A stretch of DNA of 64,000 nucleotides, taken from the NCBI GenBank assembly GCA_017163975.1, contig JAFFSR010000395.1:2054001-2118000 (forward strand), in the 5' to 3' direction. Below the pieces are notes generated by a model that saw only the letters and a list, made by a program, of their open reading frames with translations, was not told the origin of the DNA and searched no databases. Origin of the DNA: Anastatus disparis. Taxonomy: Eukaryota > Arthropoda > Insecta > Hymenoptera > Eupelmidae. Shown piece after piece: positions 33,332 through 42,966 of this stretch. The translations under genes and the position numbers were made by a program. The stretch's first letter is position 1; the number at the start of each line of letters is the position of its first letter.

Positions 33332-33418
33332 GTAAGTAGTTAGGAACGTTTTATTTTCCACTCTTCTTATTTTCGTTCTGTCACTGCATTTTTGTGCCCT
33401 AGGGCGTTTTTCTTACAG
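33332..33418 (+). other. Intron-like segment (GTAAGT...TTACAG, 87 nt) in LINE 2 5' UTR
   Basis: A consensus donor gtaagtag and a pyrimidine-rich acceptor gtttttcttacag. LINE 3 has an 88-nt segment with the same ends in the matching position. Confidence 0.45.
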
Positions 33419-33687
33419 ACTCTTGCACGCTCAATTTGCAAGAAACCGTCTCAGTTATAAATCATCAGTTTTATCAGCAGTCCTTGCATTTTATCTGGTA
33501 TTTTACATCAGGGTGCTGTTCCTTGGAGGTTAGAATCATCGCAGTTTTGAGGTTAGTTTGGAGGCAATTTTTCATCTGCAGGCAGAGATCCTGGTGGCTA
33601 ATTTTTCCAACCGATGAAATAGAAGTCTACCCTACCCTATAAGGAGGTCAGTTTTAGTTACTGTAGTGTACAATAGAGATCGGAGTA

Positions 33688-35455
33688 ATGGACAGTTGTG
33701 CGATTTGTAAGTTATCCACCAATGATAAATGGGGTATGGCAAAGCTCCATAAGTGTTTCACGTGCCGGCAGCGTTGTCATGCGAAATGCATGACTCGTTC
33801 AAAAATGGAAAATGGCACAAAGTATGAATGTAAAAGGTGCATTGAAAAAATAAAAAATAATTCAACATCATCAGCCAGTGGTAGCATCAAGGTCAATGGA
33901 GTTTCGCAGATCGCACGCAAAGCTGTTTCCAATCAGCCCATCAGTGCCTCAACACCTTCACGAACTGACTCGAAAGTGACACCTGTCAGCCTGCAAACTT
34001 GGTCCATCAACAACAACAGCATTGCCACGGCGGATGGAGGGAGAAGTAGTTTAAGTATACATTTATCTAATAAGCGATTGAGAGGTGGCGCTGCGCACGC
34101 TAACCCGAATAATAATAATAGTAATAATTGTAAGAATAATAATAATTTTGATGTGGTCCGAGGTGATTTAGATTTTTCCTTATTGCAGGCAGCTGTATCT
34201 GCTCTAGAGGGCGCACTATCTGGCAGGCTTGATAAATTATTTAATTCATTTGATCGACTTTTAACTTTTGAAAGCCAAGTCCAAAATTTTGACAAGGGCC
34301 TGCGGGATATTGTGTCCAAAATTGAAAAACAAAATGAATTTATTAAAAATTTAGAAACTAAGCAGATGCAGCTGTTAGAGGAAAATCGCAAACTCAAGGA
34401 AATAATAGTCACTTCGGAAAGGAATTTCCTGTCTGCTCCAAACAATAAAACTGAAACGTATAATAAAATCATCAGTAATAAATTTGATAATATTCAAACT
34501 TTTCTTAACCTTTTAAGGACGGGACTGGTCGATATATCGACCACCAATTTTATCAGGCACTCCACGTGATATATTTTTTCATTTTATGCACAAATATTGT
34601 TTAAAAAAAAAGTCGAATTTCAACGTCAAAATCCCCGTCCTTAAAAGGTTAACAACAAGTTTCACGGAGTGGACAGGGGTTTCTTTAACCTTACAACCGG
34701 GGTAGCTGGCGTAGCGCAGGCCGTTGCGGATCTCACGGGACGAGTGTGGTTCTGGGAGTGGTACATTGGTGATCTCTGGCGGGTTTGACTGCTCAGCAGT
34801 CAATGTTGGGCCGGATGATTACGGCTGTGCCGTTCTTGGTACCATTCTCCCGACAATCAAGCGTATGAATATAATTTCTGTTAAGAAAATTGCTAAACAT
34901 GACAATGTAAACGAGGTGTCTGCAGATCGTGAGATCAGTGGCGGCCCGAGGGGTTCATTCTCATTGCTGGTTAGACTTTCTGAGGAGGACCTGGTGCAAA
35001 AGGTGATTGAAGCTAAACGACAATTCACGGGTTATTCGACGGCGGATCTTAATCCCTCCCTATTTGGCAGTCTTTCTTCCATCAAACACCACAGCTTGAT
35101 ATTTATTAATGAATTTATGCCTAGAGCGAAATATGCTAATTTTAAAAAATTGAAAAAGTATGCCAAAGAAAAAGGCTTTAAATTTGTTTGGCACAGACAT
35201 GGCAGATTTCTGGTGAGGAGGGAGAGAGGGGAGAGAGCACACAACTTTTTTAATGAAAATGACTTAGATACTTTATTGATAGATAGCAAGAAACTAGATA
35301 ACGGTGTAAATGCAAATAAAGACAATTCTGAAATTCTATCGAATGTCAAGTGCAATAATAATAAATGTGATACTAATACTACTAAAGCCTCTGATCATCA
35401 ACGAAATATACTTGCGAATAATGAAGTAATGTCAAGTGTGGCCTCTCCCCAATGA
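33688..35455 (+). pseudogene. LINE 2 ORF1: PHD finger, coiled coil, FP25-like domain
   Basis: RNA-binding partner of the LINE ribonucleoprotein. ATG at 33688. Residues 4-55 form a PHD-like finger (CAICKL, CFTCRQRCHAKC, CKRCIEK). After a Ser/Asn-rich stretch a coiled coil follows (ALEGALSGRLD, FDKGLRDIVSKIEKQNE, LLEENRKLKEII; residues ~175-245). The MITE at 34509-34648 interrupts the frame after residue ~273. Beyond it the frame is open but one base off somewhere in 34660-34760. The second part (to 35455) has FDCSAVNVGPDDYGCAVLGT and the FP25-like domain: IFINEFMPRAKYANFKKLKK and GFKFVWHRHGRFLVRR. It ends in TGA at 35453-35455, in frame with ORF2. Confidence 0.8.
34509..34648. mobile_element. 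TTAA-flanked MITE, family D, in LINE 2 ORF1
   Basis: 140 bp, TIR ccttttaaggacggg, flanked by TTAA at 34505-34508 and 34649-34652. With one TTAA the insert is 144 bp (48 codons), so removal leaves the ORF1 frame unchanged across the join. Confidence 0.9.
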
Positions 35456-38320
35456 CTGCGCCTGGCCTCCTCGGGGAGTCGTACGGGGAGGAGGGGTGAA
35501 CTGCGAGCATGCTTTCTGAATGTGACCTCTTTGAGGGCTCACATTGGGCAAGTACGTGAGTTTCTAAGTGATGGTCCCTCTTGCGACATATTTGGAGTGG
35601 CTGAGACCTGGCTGGGTCCATCTGTTTCGGATGACGTCATTCGGGTCAAGGGGTATGAAGTATTCAAACAAGACAGAAACTTGCGTGGTGGAGGAGTTGC
35701 CTTGTATATTAAAGATAATTTAAAGTGCACTATTTTGGCTACTTCGGATACTCAAACTAATCATAGTGAAGGTAAACCGGAGGTACCTGAATATATTTTT
35801 TGTTCCGTGCAATTGGGCAGCTCCGAAGCCGCGCTGGTTTCTGTTATTTATCGACCTCCTGCAATTTCCTTTTTTAGAAATACTGATTTTTTGGATAACT
35901 TAAGAAATTTTGCCTCTGAATACTCTCATAAAATCATAATGGGAGACCTGAATGCCGATCTCCTGCGTGAGAGCAGTGATGCCAAATTTATTAATAAATT
36001 ATCGGCTGAGCTTTCGTTACAGTTGGTTCAGCACGGTGCCACGCATCACACTCCGACGTCTCACACGTGGATTGACCTGATTCTTGTGGACGATAATGAC
36101 ACAGTACTTGACGCACGCAACTTACCGGCGAATTTTCACAGTCGGCACAATTTAATTGATGTATGCATTTCTTGTAATTTTATGAAGACAGATGAAAAGA
36201 TAATTAAGTATAGGAATTATAAAGATATCTGTCCAAACTTATTGGTGCAGAGTTTGGCCGGCTGTGATTGGACGCCATTTACAGTTGGTACAGTTGACCC
36301 GAAATCTGCGCTTGGCTGCCTCTGCGACAACCTTACGGCAGCAATACAAAATCTGGCGCCACTAAAATCACTTAAGATTGGTAAAGATAAATTTCCTTGG
36401 ATAGATAAAGAGTTGTCGCAGATGCGGCACAAGAGAGATGCCACGTATCGTAGGTTTAAACGGACGAAGGAGGAGTGTTATCTCTCTGAATTCTTGAAAC
36501 TGCGTAAAACTATAGACGAACAGACAGAACATGCTAAGACAAATTATTATCATAATAGACTGTTTGATGCTCTTGCTGAAGGTAATGTCTGGAAGGAGTT
36601 AAGAGACCTGGGACTCCTGTCCGGACCTCAAGGGGACTTGAATGGATTCACTCCAGATGAGCTTAATGCACATTTTGCGGGGGTGTCAGTCTCGCCGCAC
36701 GATGACACTGCGAAACGTAAGAAGATTCTTTCAGAGTGTAGTGAAAGTGGCTTTGCCTTCAAGCCAATTAATATTATTGATGTAATCCTTGCGATTTCGC
36801 ATTTTTCATCACAGGCTTGTGGCGAGGATGGCATTCTGCAGAGTGTGATACTTAAAGCACTACCGTTTATTGGAGAGCATCTTGTGACTCTTTTCAATTC
36901 CTCTTTTGTGCGGGGGATATTTCCTTGCCTTTGGAAGCGCGCACGCATTGTGCCTTTAAAGAAGTGTCCTGCACCTAAGATGCCTAAAGATTTTAGGCCA
37001 ATAGCAATATTGTGTTTTCTTTCAAAGGTTCTGGAGAAGATTGCCCATGACCAACTGCAAGAGCACATTACGACACACAAAATACTTGACTCTTTGCAGA
37101 CTGGTTTCAGAAAGCACCATTCTACGCAGACTGCCATACTTAAACTTACAGACGACATAAGATCAGGTCTTGACAAGAAACTTGCCACGTTACTACTTCT
37201 ATTTGACTTTAGTAAGGCTTTCGACACGATCTGCCCCTCCAAATTGCTTGCGAGGCTTAGATCGATGGGGCTTTCCAGGGCTGCACTTGAATGGATTAGC
37301 TCCTATTTATCAGGTAGGAAACAAATGGTTTCTACACACTTAAAAGAGGATTCAGATTGGCTAACAACCAATCTAGGAGTTCCACAGGGTTCAGTGCTGG
37401 GGCCTCTGTTGTTTTGCCTTTACATTAATAATATACGTGACACAATCGACCCCTGTTTCGTCGAGCACATATTATATGCTGATGACCTCCAAATCTATAC
37501 TCAGATCCCTTATGAACATGTGAATGAAGGTATTCGTATTTTGCAGAGGGCGGCCAGGGCGGTGTTGGGGTGGGCTGTCAATGCTTCTCTCACATTAAAT
37601 GCAAGCAAAACTAAAGCAATCGTTTTTGGCAGTAGTCGATTTATTAATGACTTCTATACTGGTGAGTCGAGAACGATTGAGCTTGAGGGTGGTGTCGACA
37701 TATCGTTCTCTGATACCGTTGTGAGCCTTGGTGTTGTGCTTGACGCTAGGTTGTCATGGGAGCCGCACATTAATATGATGACTAAAAAATTTAATAGAAT
37801 AATGTATAGTTTGCGGTTTTTCCGTCGGTACACCACTGAGGCCCTGCGTAAACAACTCGCAGCCGCCTTGCTGTTTCCGCACCTCGACTACTGCTCAGTA
37901 GTTTTGCTCGACGCTTCGCAGGGGTTGAGAAGACGCTTACAAAGACTACAAAATTCATGTGTGAGATATGTAATGGGTGTGAGAATGGGCGATCATATCT
38001 CTCCTCATAGAGCTGCTCTTGGTTGGCTGCGTACTGATTCAAGGAGACAGTGTTTTATGGCTGTACTTATGTACAAAATCGTGCGCATGAATACTCCAGA
38101 GTATCTAGTGAGTCTCTTTACTAGATATGTACCTAGGGTAGCCACTAGAGGAGAGATTAAGGACTTCGCAGTGCCCTTCATGCGTACTGAGACTGGAAGA
38201 AATTCCTTTCAAGTTCAAGGTGCACATTTCTGGAACTCCCTGCCTGCCGATATAAAAAATCTTCCATCGCTCGGCAGGTTCAAGTCGGCTTTGAGGAGGT
38301 ACTTACTCGACCTCGAGTGA
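35456..38320 (+). CDS. LINE 2 ORF2: endonuclease-reverse transcriptase, uninterrupted
   Basis: Nicks target DNA and copies the element RNA into it. The frame is open from just after the ORF1 TGA to the TGA at 38318-38320. There is no ATG between the TGA and the domain start, so I show the whole open stretch; homology starts at about 35519 (NVTSLRAH). The endonuclease (residues ~20-240 of the stretch) has FGVAETWL, GDLNADLL, SHTWIDLILVDD and SRHNLID. The reverse transcriptase has FRPIAILCFLSK, QTGFRKHHSTQTA, LLLLFDFSKAFDT, GVPQGSVLGPLLFC and the YADD box (37474-37485). The thumb region follows (LGVVLDARLSWEPH), and the C-terminus includes SVVLLDASQGLRRR and HFWNSLPADIK. About 950 codons, normal for CR1 ORF2. 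All key residues I can check are present. With ORF1 damaged it could move only with help in trans. Confidence 0.85.
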   Translation: MRLASSGSRTGRRGELRACFLNVTSLRAHIGQVREFLSDGPSCDIFGVAETWLGPSVSDDVIRVKGYEVFKQDRNLRGGGVALYIKDNLKCTILATSDTQTNHSEGKPEVPEYIFCSVQLGSSEAALVSVIYRPPAISFFRNTDFLDNLRNFASEYSHKIIMGDLNADLLRESSDAKFINKLSAELSLQLVQHGATHHTPTSHTWIDLILVDDNDTVLDARNLPANFHSRHNLIDVCISCNFMKTDEKIIKYRNYKDICPNLLVQSLAGCDWTPFTVGTVDPKSALGCLCDNLTAAIQNLAPLKSLKIGKDKFPWIDKELSQMRHKRDATYRRFKRTKEECYLSEFLKLRKTIDEQTEHAKTNYYHNRLFDALAEGNVWKELRDLGLLSGPQGDLNGFTPDELNAHFAGVSVSPHDDTAKRKKILSECSESGFAFKPINIIDVILAISHFSSQACGEDGILQSVILKALPFIGEHLVTLFNSSFVRGIFPCLWKRARIVPLKKCPAPKMPKDFRPIAILCFLSKVLEKIAHDQLQEHITTHKILDSLQTGFRKHHSTQTAILKLTDDIRSGLDKKLATLLLLFDFSKAFDTICPSKLLARLRSMGLSRAALEWISSYLSGRKQMVSTHLKEDSDWLTTNLGVPQGSVLGPLLFCLYINNIRDTIDPCFVEHILYADDLQIYTQIPYEHVNEGIRILQRAARAVLGWAVNASLTLNASKTKAIVFGSSRFINDFYTGESRTIELEGGVDISFSDTVVSLGVVLDARLSWEPHINMMTKKFNRIMYSLRFFRRYTTEALRKQLAAALLFPHLDYCSVVLLDASQGLRRRLQRLQNSCVRYVMGVRMGDHISPHRAALGWLRTDSRRQCFMAVLMYKIVRMNTPEYLVSLFTRYVPRVATRGEIKDFAVPFMRTETGRNSFQVQGAHFWNSLPADIKNLPSLGRFKSALRRYLLDLE

Positions 38321-38905
38321 TCCTAATTTTAAGTATTTTAATTTTATGTTAATTTATTTTGTTTTGTCTTATATATAGATTTAAGGTGTGAATGTATTTA
38401 TTAGCGCGAATGATGGTTGAATGAATGTAGAAAGAATGAGTGATTCTGTTTCTTTTTATTAATAGTCATGACATCTTCGGTATCAAGTTTTTATTTTTGA
38501 ATTTTATTATTATATTATTTTTATTCATTGTTGCATTGTTATGTCCAATTTTATTTTTATTTGATGTCATGACTATGCTTTATGCTTTATCTTTTAAATT
38601 GTGTTATTTGATTTTAATATGATTTTAATTTTATGACTGATAGATATTTAAGACTGTTTTATTGTAATTTATGTTTTTATGCTTCCTGCGTGTATTTAGA
38701 GAAGTCTGTGATATCGCTTTTATATGGTGACTTACTGATACAGTATTATATATTAATTTTAATATTTGACTGTGATATCTTATCATATTATGTGCAATAC
38801 TTTATACAGAATTATTATTTATTGCTTGTAATGTAATCTGATGTATTACACGCCTTTTTGTACTCTTTTACAAAATAAATTAATATCTATCTATCTATCT
38901 ATGTA
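38321..38905 (+). other. LINE 2 3' UTR and (TATC)n tail
   Basis: AT-rich 3' UTR with an AATAAA at ~38874 right before a tail of five tatc/tatctatg units ending ~38905. Short frames in it are not genes. Confidence 0.7.
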
Positions 38906-39104
38906 ATTTATTAAAAATTTTATTCATAGTAAACAAAAAAAAATGTATTATCATGATAAATAAAGAATACAAAAATTTTCCAAAAATTTCGTACATTATT
39001 TATATTATCGTGCAGGGCCCTTTACTGTAACGCCACAGCTCTGAGTTGAAAAGAGATAGACGATCATCATATAGTGGTGGGGATTTCGTAGTTTAAGTAA
39101 AGGG
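38906..39104 (+). other. 3' end of the piggyBac element
   Basis: Non-coding sequence between LINE 2 and the right piggyBac terminus; contains no recognised gene. Confidence 0.55.
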
Positions 39105-39108
39105 TTGA

Positions 39109-39462
39109 TTCTATTTTAAATTTCAGAGTAGTTTATTAAGGTTTTGATAAATTTCAGTTACATAAATCTCAATCAATATATTAGATTTAATACAAGTAGC
39201 TTAAGAATTTATTAAGTTTGATAACATTTCATTAACATAGAATATTAATACGTTTTTAATTATAATATTGAATTTTAATAAGCGTATTGCTAAATTTCAG
39301 TAACCATCATCTTGAAGTTAAAAATTTTTCTATTAATTTTAATAATTATTTATCAATTTCTATAATTTTTTATATTGAATCTGTTTAAGTAACTTTATTA
39401 ATAAATTTAAGATACATTTTTATCTTAAATGTGTATTAATTTTACGAATATTTTTAACAGTG
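39109..39462 (-). repeat. Right arm of the CACTG foldback element, outer part
   Basis: Mirrors 18527-18884 of the left arm, including the terminal ~70 bp (atttaagata...tatcttaaat). It ends at GAATATTTTTAACAGTG. Confidence 0.85.
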
Positions 39463-40844
39463 CAATAAAGAAGGGTGGTCTTCACGCAAGCTTGGGTCTT
39501 AAGGATTTTATTTGATTTATAAATACTTGTGACGCTCTTATCATCAAATGGAAGTAACTTAAAATATTAGATTTAAAAACGCAAGATTTATTTTACTTAT
39601 TAATTCCTTATTCTTTTTCCTTTTTACTAACATAATCTTATGATGCGTATCATTTACGAGCTGTAATCAATTTATGTAAATGATAATTGTAGATAGTTGC
39701 CGACTAAAGCAGTTGTTTTAATAGCATTTTATTATTTACTAACTTTAGCATACCGTCAAATTTTTATAATAATTACTTCTTCCATTTTATTTTTTAGTTG
39801 ACCTGACTACCCAGAAGGTCACAAGCGTTGGGAAGACTGAATGAAAATAATATTCAAATAATAAATAAAATAATTATTATTCAATTGACCAATGCATTAA
39901 TTCTACAGTTTTAACTTCACAAAATTTAATCCAAGAAAGTATAAACTAAAAAAAACACCAAGAGCTATCAGATAAAAATATTTAGGCTCATCGAAAAATT
40001 TCTCACCACCAAACAGACTTCACAGGAATAAACTGAAATAGTTTTCTTTTGTATACATTTTTAAACGTATTACATACTTGAACGAAGTGGACTTAAAAAA
40101 AAATATTTTGGGATACTTTGTTCTATTGATTTTGAGATGATGAAGGATTTAAATAAGCATAAAGTCTCTTTTTAGTTTATGCATACAATCAAATAGACTT
40201 TTTACACACTTTATTTATTAATAGAGATTTAGAGTAACTATATAATCTGCTTTTTGTGAATGATTATGATTAATGTTTTAAGAATGAATGTTTGCAACAG
40301 CAAATCGAAATAAAATAATTAATAGAAGTAATTAATTTTGATCAGTAGTGGTTTAAGACTTAATTATATTAATGTAAAAGTTTATAAAGTGCTTAAACTG
40401 TTTTTGTTGAAATTTGATGTACTTTTTCACAAATCTTCTCAAGGAGATATAGTAGAGTTTATAAGGCATTTATATTATAAGTGCTATTTTCTGAGTAAAA
40501 TCATGATTATTTCTTATAAAAATGTTAATATGATATATAAAAATATGTAATTTAATTCAGGAAATGAGTAATAAAAGATATTAAAAAACATTTTATAAGT
40601 TATGGTGTTTCTTGTAAAAAAGTGAAAGACTTTAGTGATAAATAAAAGTGCTCAAATTGAAGTTGTTCAGCTTGATCTAAAATTTTTAGTTTTAAATCAA
40701 AGTCATTGATGCGAATAAAAAATAAAGAAATAGTAACAAAAAATATTTTAAGCCGCATACTCATTTTTTCTTTAACCACTATAAATAAATCTAGATTTTC
40801 AAACGGCTTCCAATATAGGTAAAAAATATTCCCTTATGAAAAAA
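39463..40844. other. AT-rich intergenic stretch, no gene seen
   Basis: No domain, TIR pair or tandem repeat recognised. The 70-codon frame at 40338 looks like chance AT-rich sequence. Confidence 0.5.
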
Positions 40845-41742
40845 TCTTGTAGGACATCTTGCAGAACATCCTGTAGGATCATGTAGGACATTCTATAAGA
40901 TATCCTGTAGGACATCCTGTAGGATATTCTGCAGGACATCCTGAATGCATTTTGACAAAAGTCCTGCAGGATTATCCTGCAGAATGTTCTGCAGTATGCA
41001 TTCAAGATGTATTATAGGATGTTAATATATTTTTAATAATCAATCAAATTTTACAAAAATATATTTTAAAGAACTAAAATTATTTTATTTTAAATAATTT
41101 CACAAGTAAATAACTTGATACTTATTTCTTCCCAAAGAAGATACAAAAATAAGACATTCGTCAACTCTCCGTGAATCGAAGAGCCTCTGCAAACAAATAC
41201 GGAATATCTTATATACTTACGTCTTTTAAATTTGAATAAGGGATCGCCAAATTGAGAAAAACGACACCTAACAGTTGAAAACGCAAGTACTCAAAAAATA
41301 ATTCGAACCGACTATTAAATCTGTCTTTGATTGTTAGGTGGCATTTTTCTTAATTTTACGATCCCATATCTAAATAGAAACGTAGCTAAATAAGATATAT
41401 AAGCTTTAGATAAAGATTAGCAGCTATATAAGCTTCAGAAGCGCAGATATATAAGACATTCCGCGTTTGTTTGCCGAGGCTCTTCGATTTGCAGAGAGTT
41501 GGCGATTGTCTTATTTTTGGATCTTCCTTTAGGAAGAAAATAAGTATCAAGTTATTAACTTAGGAAATTATGAAAAATAAAATAATTTTAATTCTTTGAA
41601 ATATTTTTCTGTACAATTTGATTAATTATTAAAAATTTATGACATCTTAAAATACATCTTGAATACATCCTGCAGGATATTCCTGCAGGACTTTTGCGAA
41701 AAATGCATGCAGGATGTCCTGCAGGATATCCTACAGGATGTC
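40845..41742. mobile_element. 0.9-kb foldback element with terminal palindromic decamer arrays
   Basis: Both outer ends (about 40845-41005 and 41648-41742) are chains of 10-bp palindromic units such as tcctgcagga, aggatatcct and aggacatcct. Inside, ~270-bp arms are inverted copies (aataagtatcaagttatt, gaggctcttcgat and their inverses) around a short loop near 41300. No coding sequence. Confidence 0.85.
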
Positions 41743-41867
41743 CAATTTTACAACAATCATGCTGTCAAGAGATAATTTTTTAGACCTTGAATTAAAACTC
41801 CAAAAAAGTTTTAAGGCCGTCTAAGATCCGCCCAGAAATTAAAGCTGTTATTGTGAAGTAAATCTGA

Positions 41868-42700
41868 CAAGGAAGGTACCCCAACCCGAACTCACCGATT
41901 TTGATAATTCTTGTATATGTTGTAGTACATTAAGAAAGCAAGAGATTGGTATTTTTTTATCGGCGGAAAAATATATTTAAGGGGTAAAATGCACCCTCAA
42001 AGTTCACCCCCAAAAACATTTTTTTCAAATAACTTTTCTTCTAGTCAATATTTTTTAGTAAAACCAAGTGGGTAATAATCCTTATAAAATGTGAAACAAA
42101 CTCTGCTTTGACTTTTGGGGGTCACAACTCCTATTTTTAATACACGAAAAATTGAAAAATTGACATCATTTTCTGCAGTAAAAACTTTTGAAATAGTGTA
42201 AATATAACCAAATTTTAATATTTATAAAGAAAATAGAAAAAATAAGTTTATGTTTTCCAGCATTTTTAAGAAAAAATATTTTTAGAGGGTAAAGCCACCC
42301 CTATTAATGAAAATTAGTACTTTCAATATTAAAATTATTTAAAAGCGAATTTTTAAATTTCTACTGCTTTATAGATATTATTATAATAAAAATATTCTAA
42401 AAACACATTTAAAGGGTGTAATCTACCCTCAAAGTTCATCCCCAAAAACAGGTTTTTTTAAATAGTTTTTTTCCTAATCTATATTTTTTAGTAAAACCAA
42501 GTGGGTAATATTCTTTATCGAATGTATAACAAATTCTGGTGACATTGACTTTTGGGGGTTGCAACCCCTATTTTTAATAGGTGAAGAATTGAAAAATTGA
42601 CATGAATTTTCGCAGTGAAAAGATAGTTTAGTTTTAAGCAGATGTTTATGTTTTGAAAGAAAATAGACGTAAACAACAGTTTCTTTGTTTTTAATAAAAT
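41868..42700 (+). repeat. Left TIR of the 4.7-kb DDE transposon
   Basis: Unit 1 (41868-42320) and unit 2 (about 42400-42700) are related to each other and both are inverted copies of the right side. Confidence 0.8.
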
Positions 42701-42966
42701 TATAGGGATTGCAACTCGTGTTTCTAATGAAAATAAACTAGGAAAATTTATATGAATTACTATTATAACCCTTTATGGTGAAAAATCTTATTTTTATACA
42801 TAATCGATAAAAAGAGAAAATTATATTTAATCTATATTATCTTACATGATTCTACTTTTAACTCATTTGTCTTTGTACCAAATTTTTGATAGAGTGCTGC
42901 ACACTTACTAATATAAACTTTTATAAAATTCAATACAATTTAGAAGGAACGGTTCTTTAACATTTT

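Larger units (their letters stand above)
33300..38905 (+). mobile_element. LINE 2: CR1-group non-LTR retrotransposon with intact ORF2
   Basis: 5' UTR with an intron-like segment, ORF1 (broken by a MITE and a frameshift), an uninterrupted ORF2, a ~550-bp 3' UTR and a tail of tatc units (38883-38903). It lies in the 3' non-coding part of the piggyBac element. Its base composition is visibly richer in G+C than its surroundings. The 5' end is approximate. Confidence 0.85.
29769..39104 (+). mobile_element. piggyBac element, 9.3 kb including nested insertions
   Basis: Ends are CCCTTTACTTAA (29769) and its inverse TTAAGTAAAGGG (39104), flanked by TCAA (29765-29768) and TTGA (39105-39108), each one transition from TTAA. 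The homologous point in the left arm of the host foldback reads TTAA (18884-18887). A spliced N-terminal region and a catalytic C-terminal region of a piggyBac transposase lie inside. Nested in it: a TTAA MITE (30765-31137), a foldback (31464-32138) and LINE 2 (33.3-38.9 kb). Confidence 0.8.
18527..39462. mobile_element. CACTG-ended foldback element hosting a 16-kb nest of insertions
   Basis: Left end CACTGTTAAAAATATTC (18527) and right end GAATATTTTTAACAGTG (39462) are inverted copies, and the inverted similarity extends >1 kb inward once nested insertions are skipped. Arms are made of tandem ~310-bp units. Flanks are TA on the left and CA on the right, so a TA duplication is only suggested. 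CACTG ends are seen in animal EnSpm/CACTA-like elements; no transposase of its own was found, so it is probably non-autonomous. Without nested elements its length would be ~4.2 kb. Confidence 0.7.

Noticed and set aside
33933..34472. 179-codon minus-strand frame
   Set aside because: Antisense shadow of LINE 2 ORF1; no domain.
36628..37242. 204-codon minus-strand frame
   Set aside because: Antisense shadow of the LINE 2 reverse transcriptase.
39463..39530. Continuation of the Penelope-like endonuclease right of the foldback
   Set aside because: Some frames give basic peptides, but none matches the expected sequence after the DFANVEIL block with confidence.
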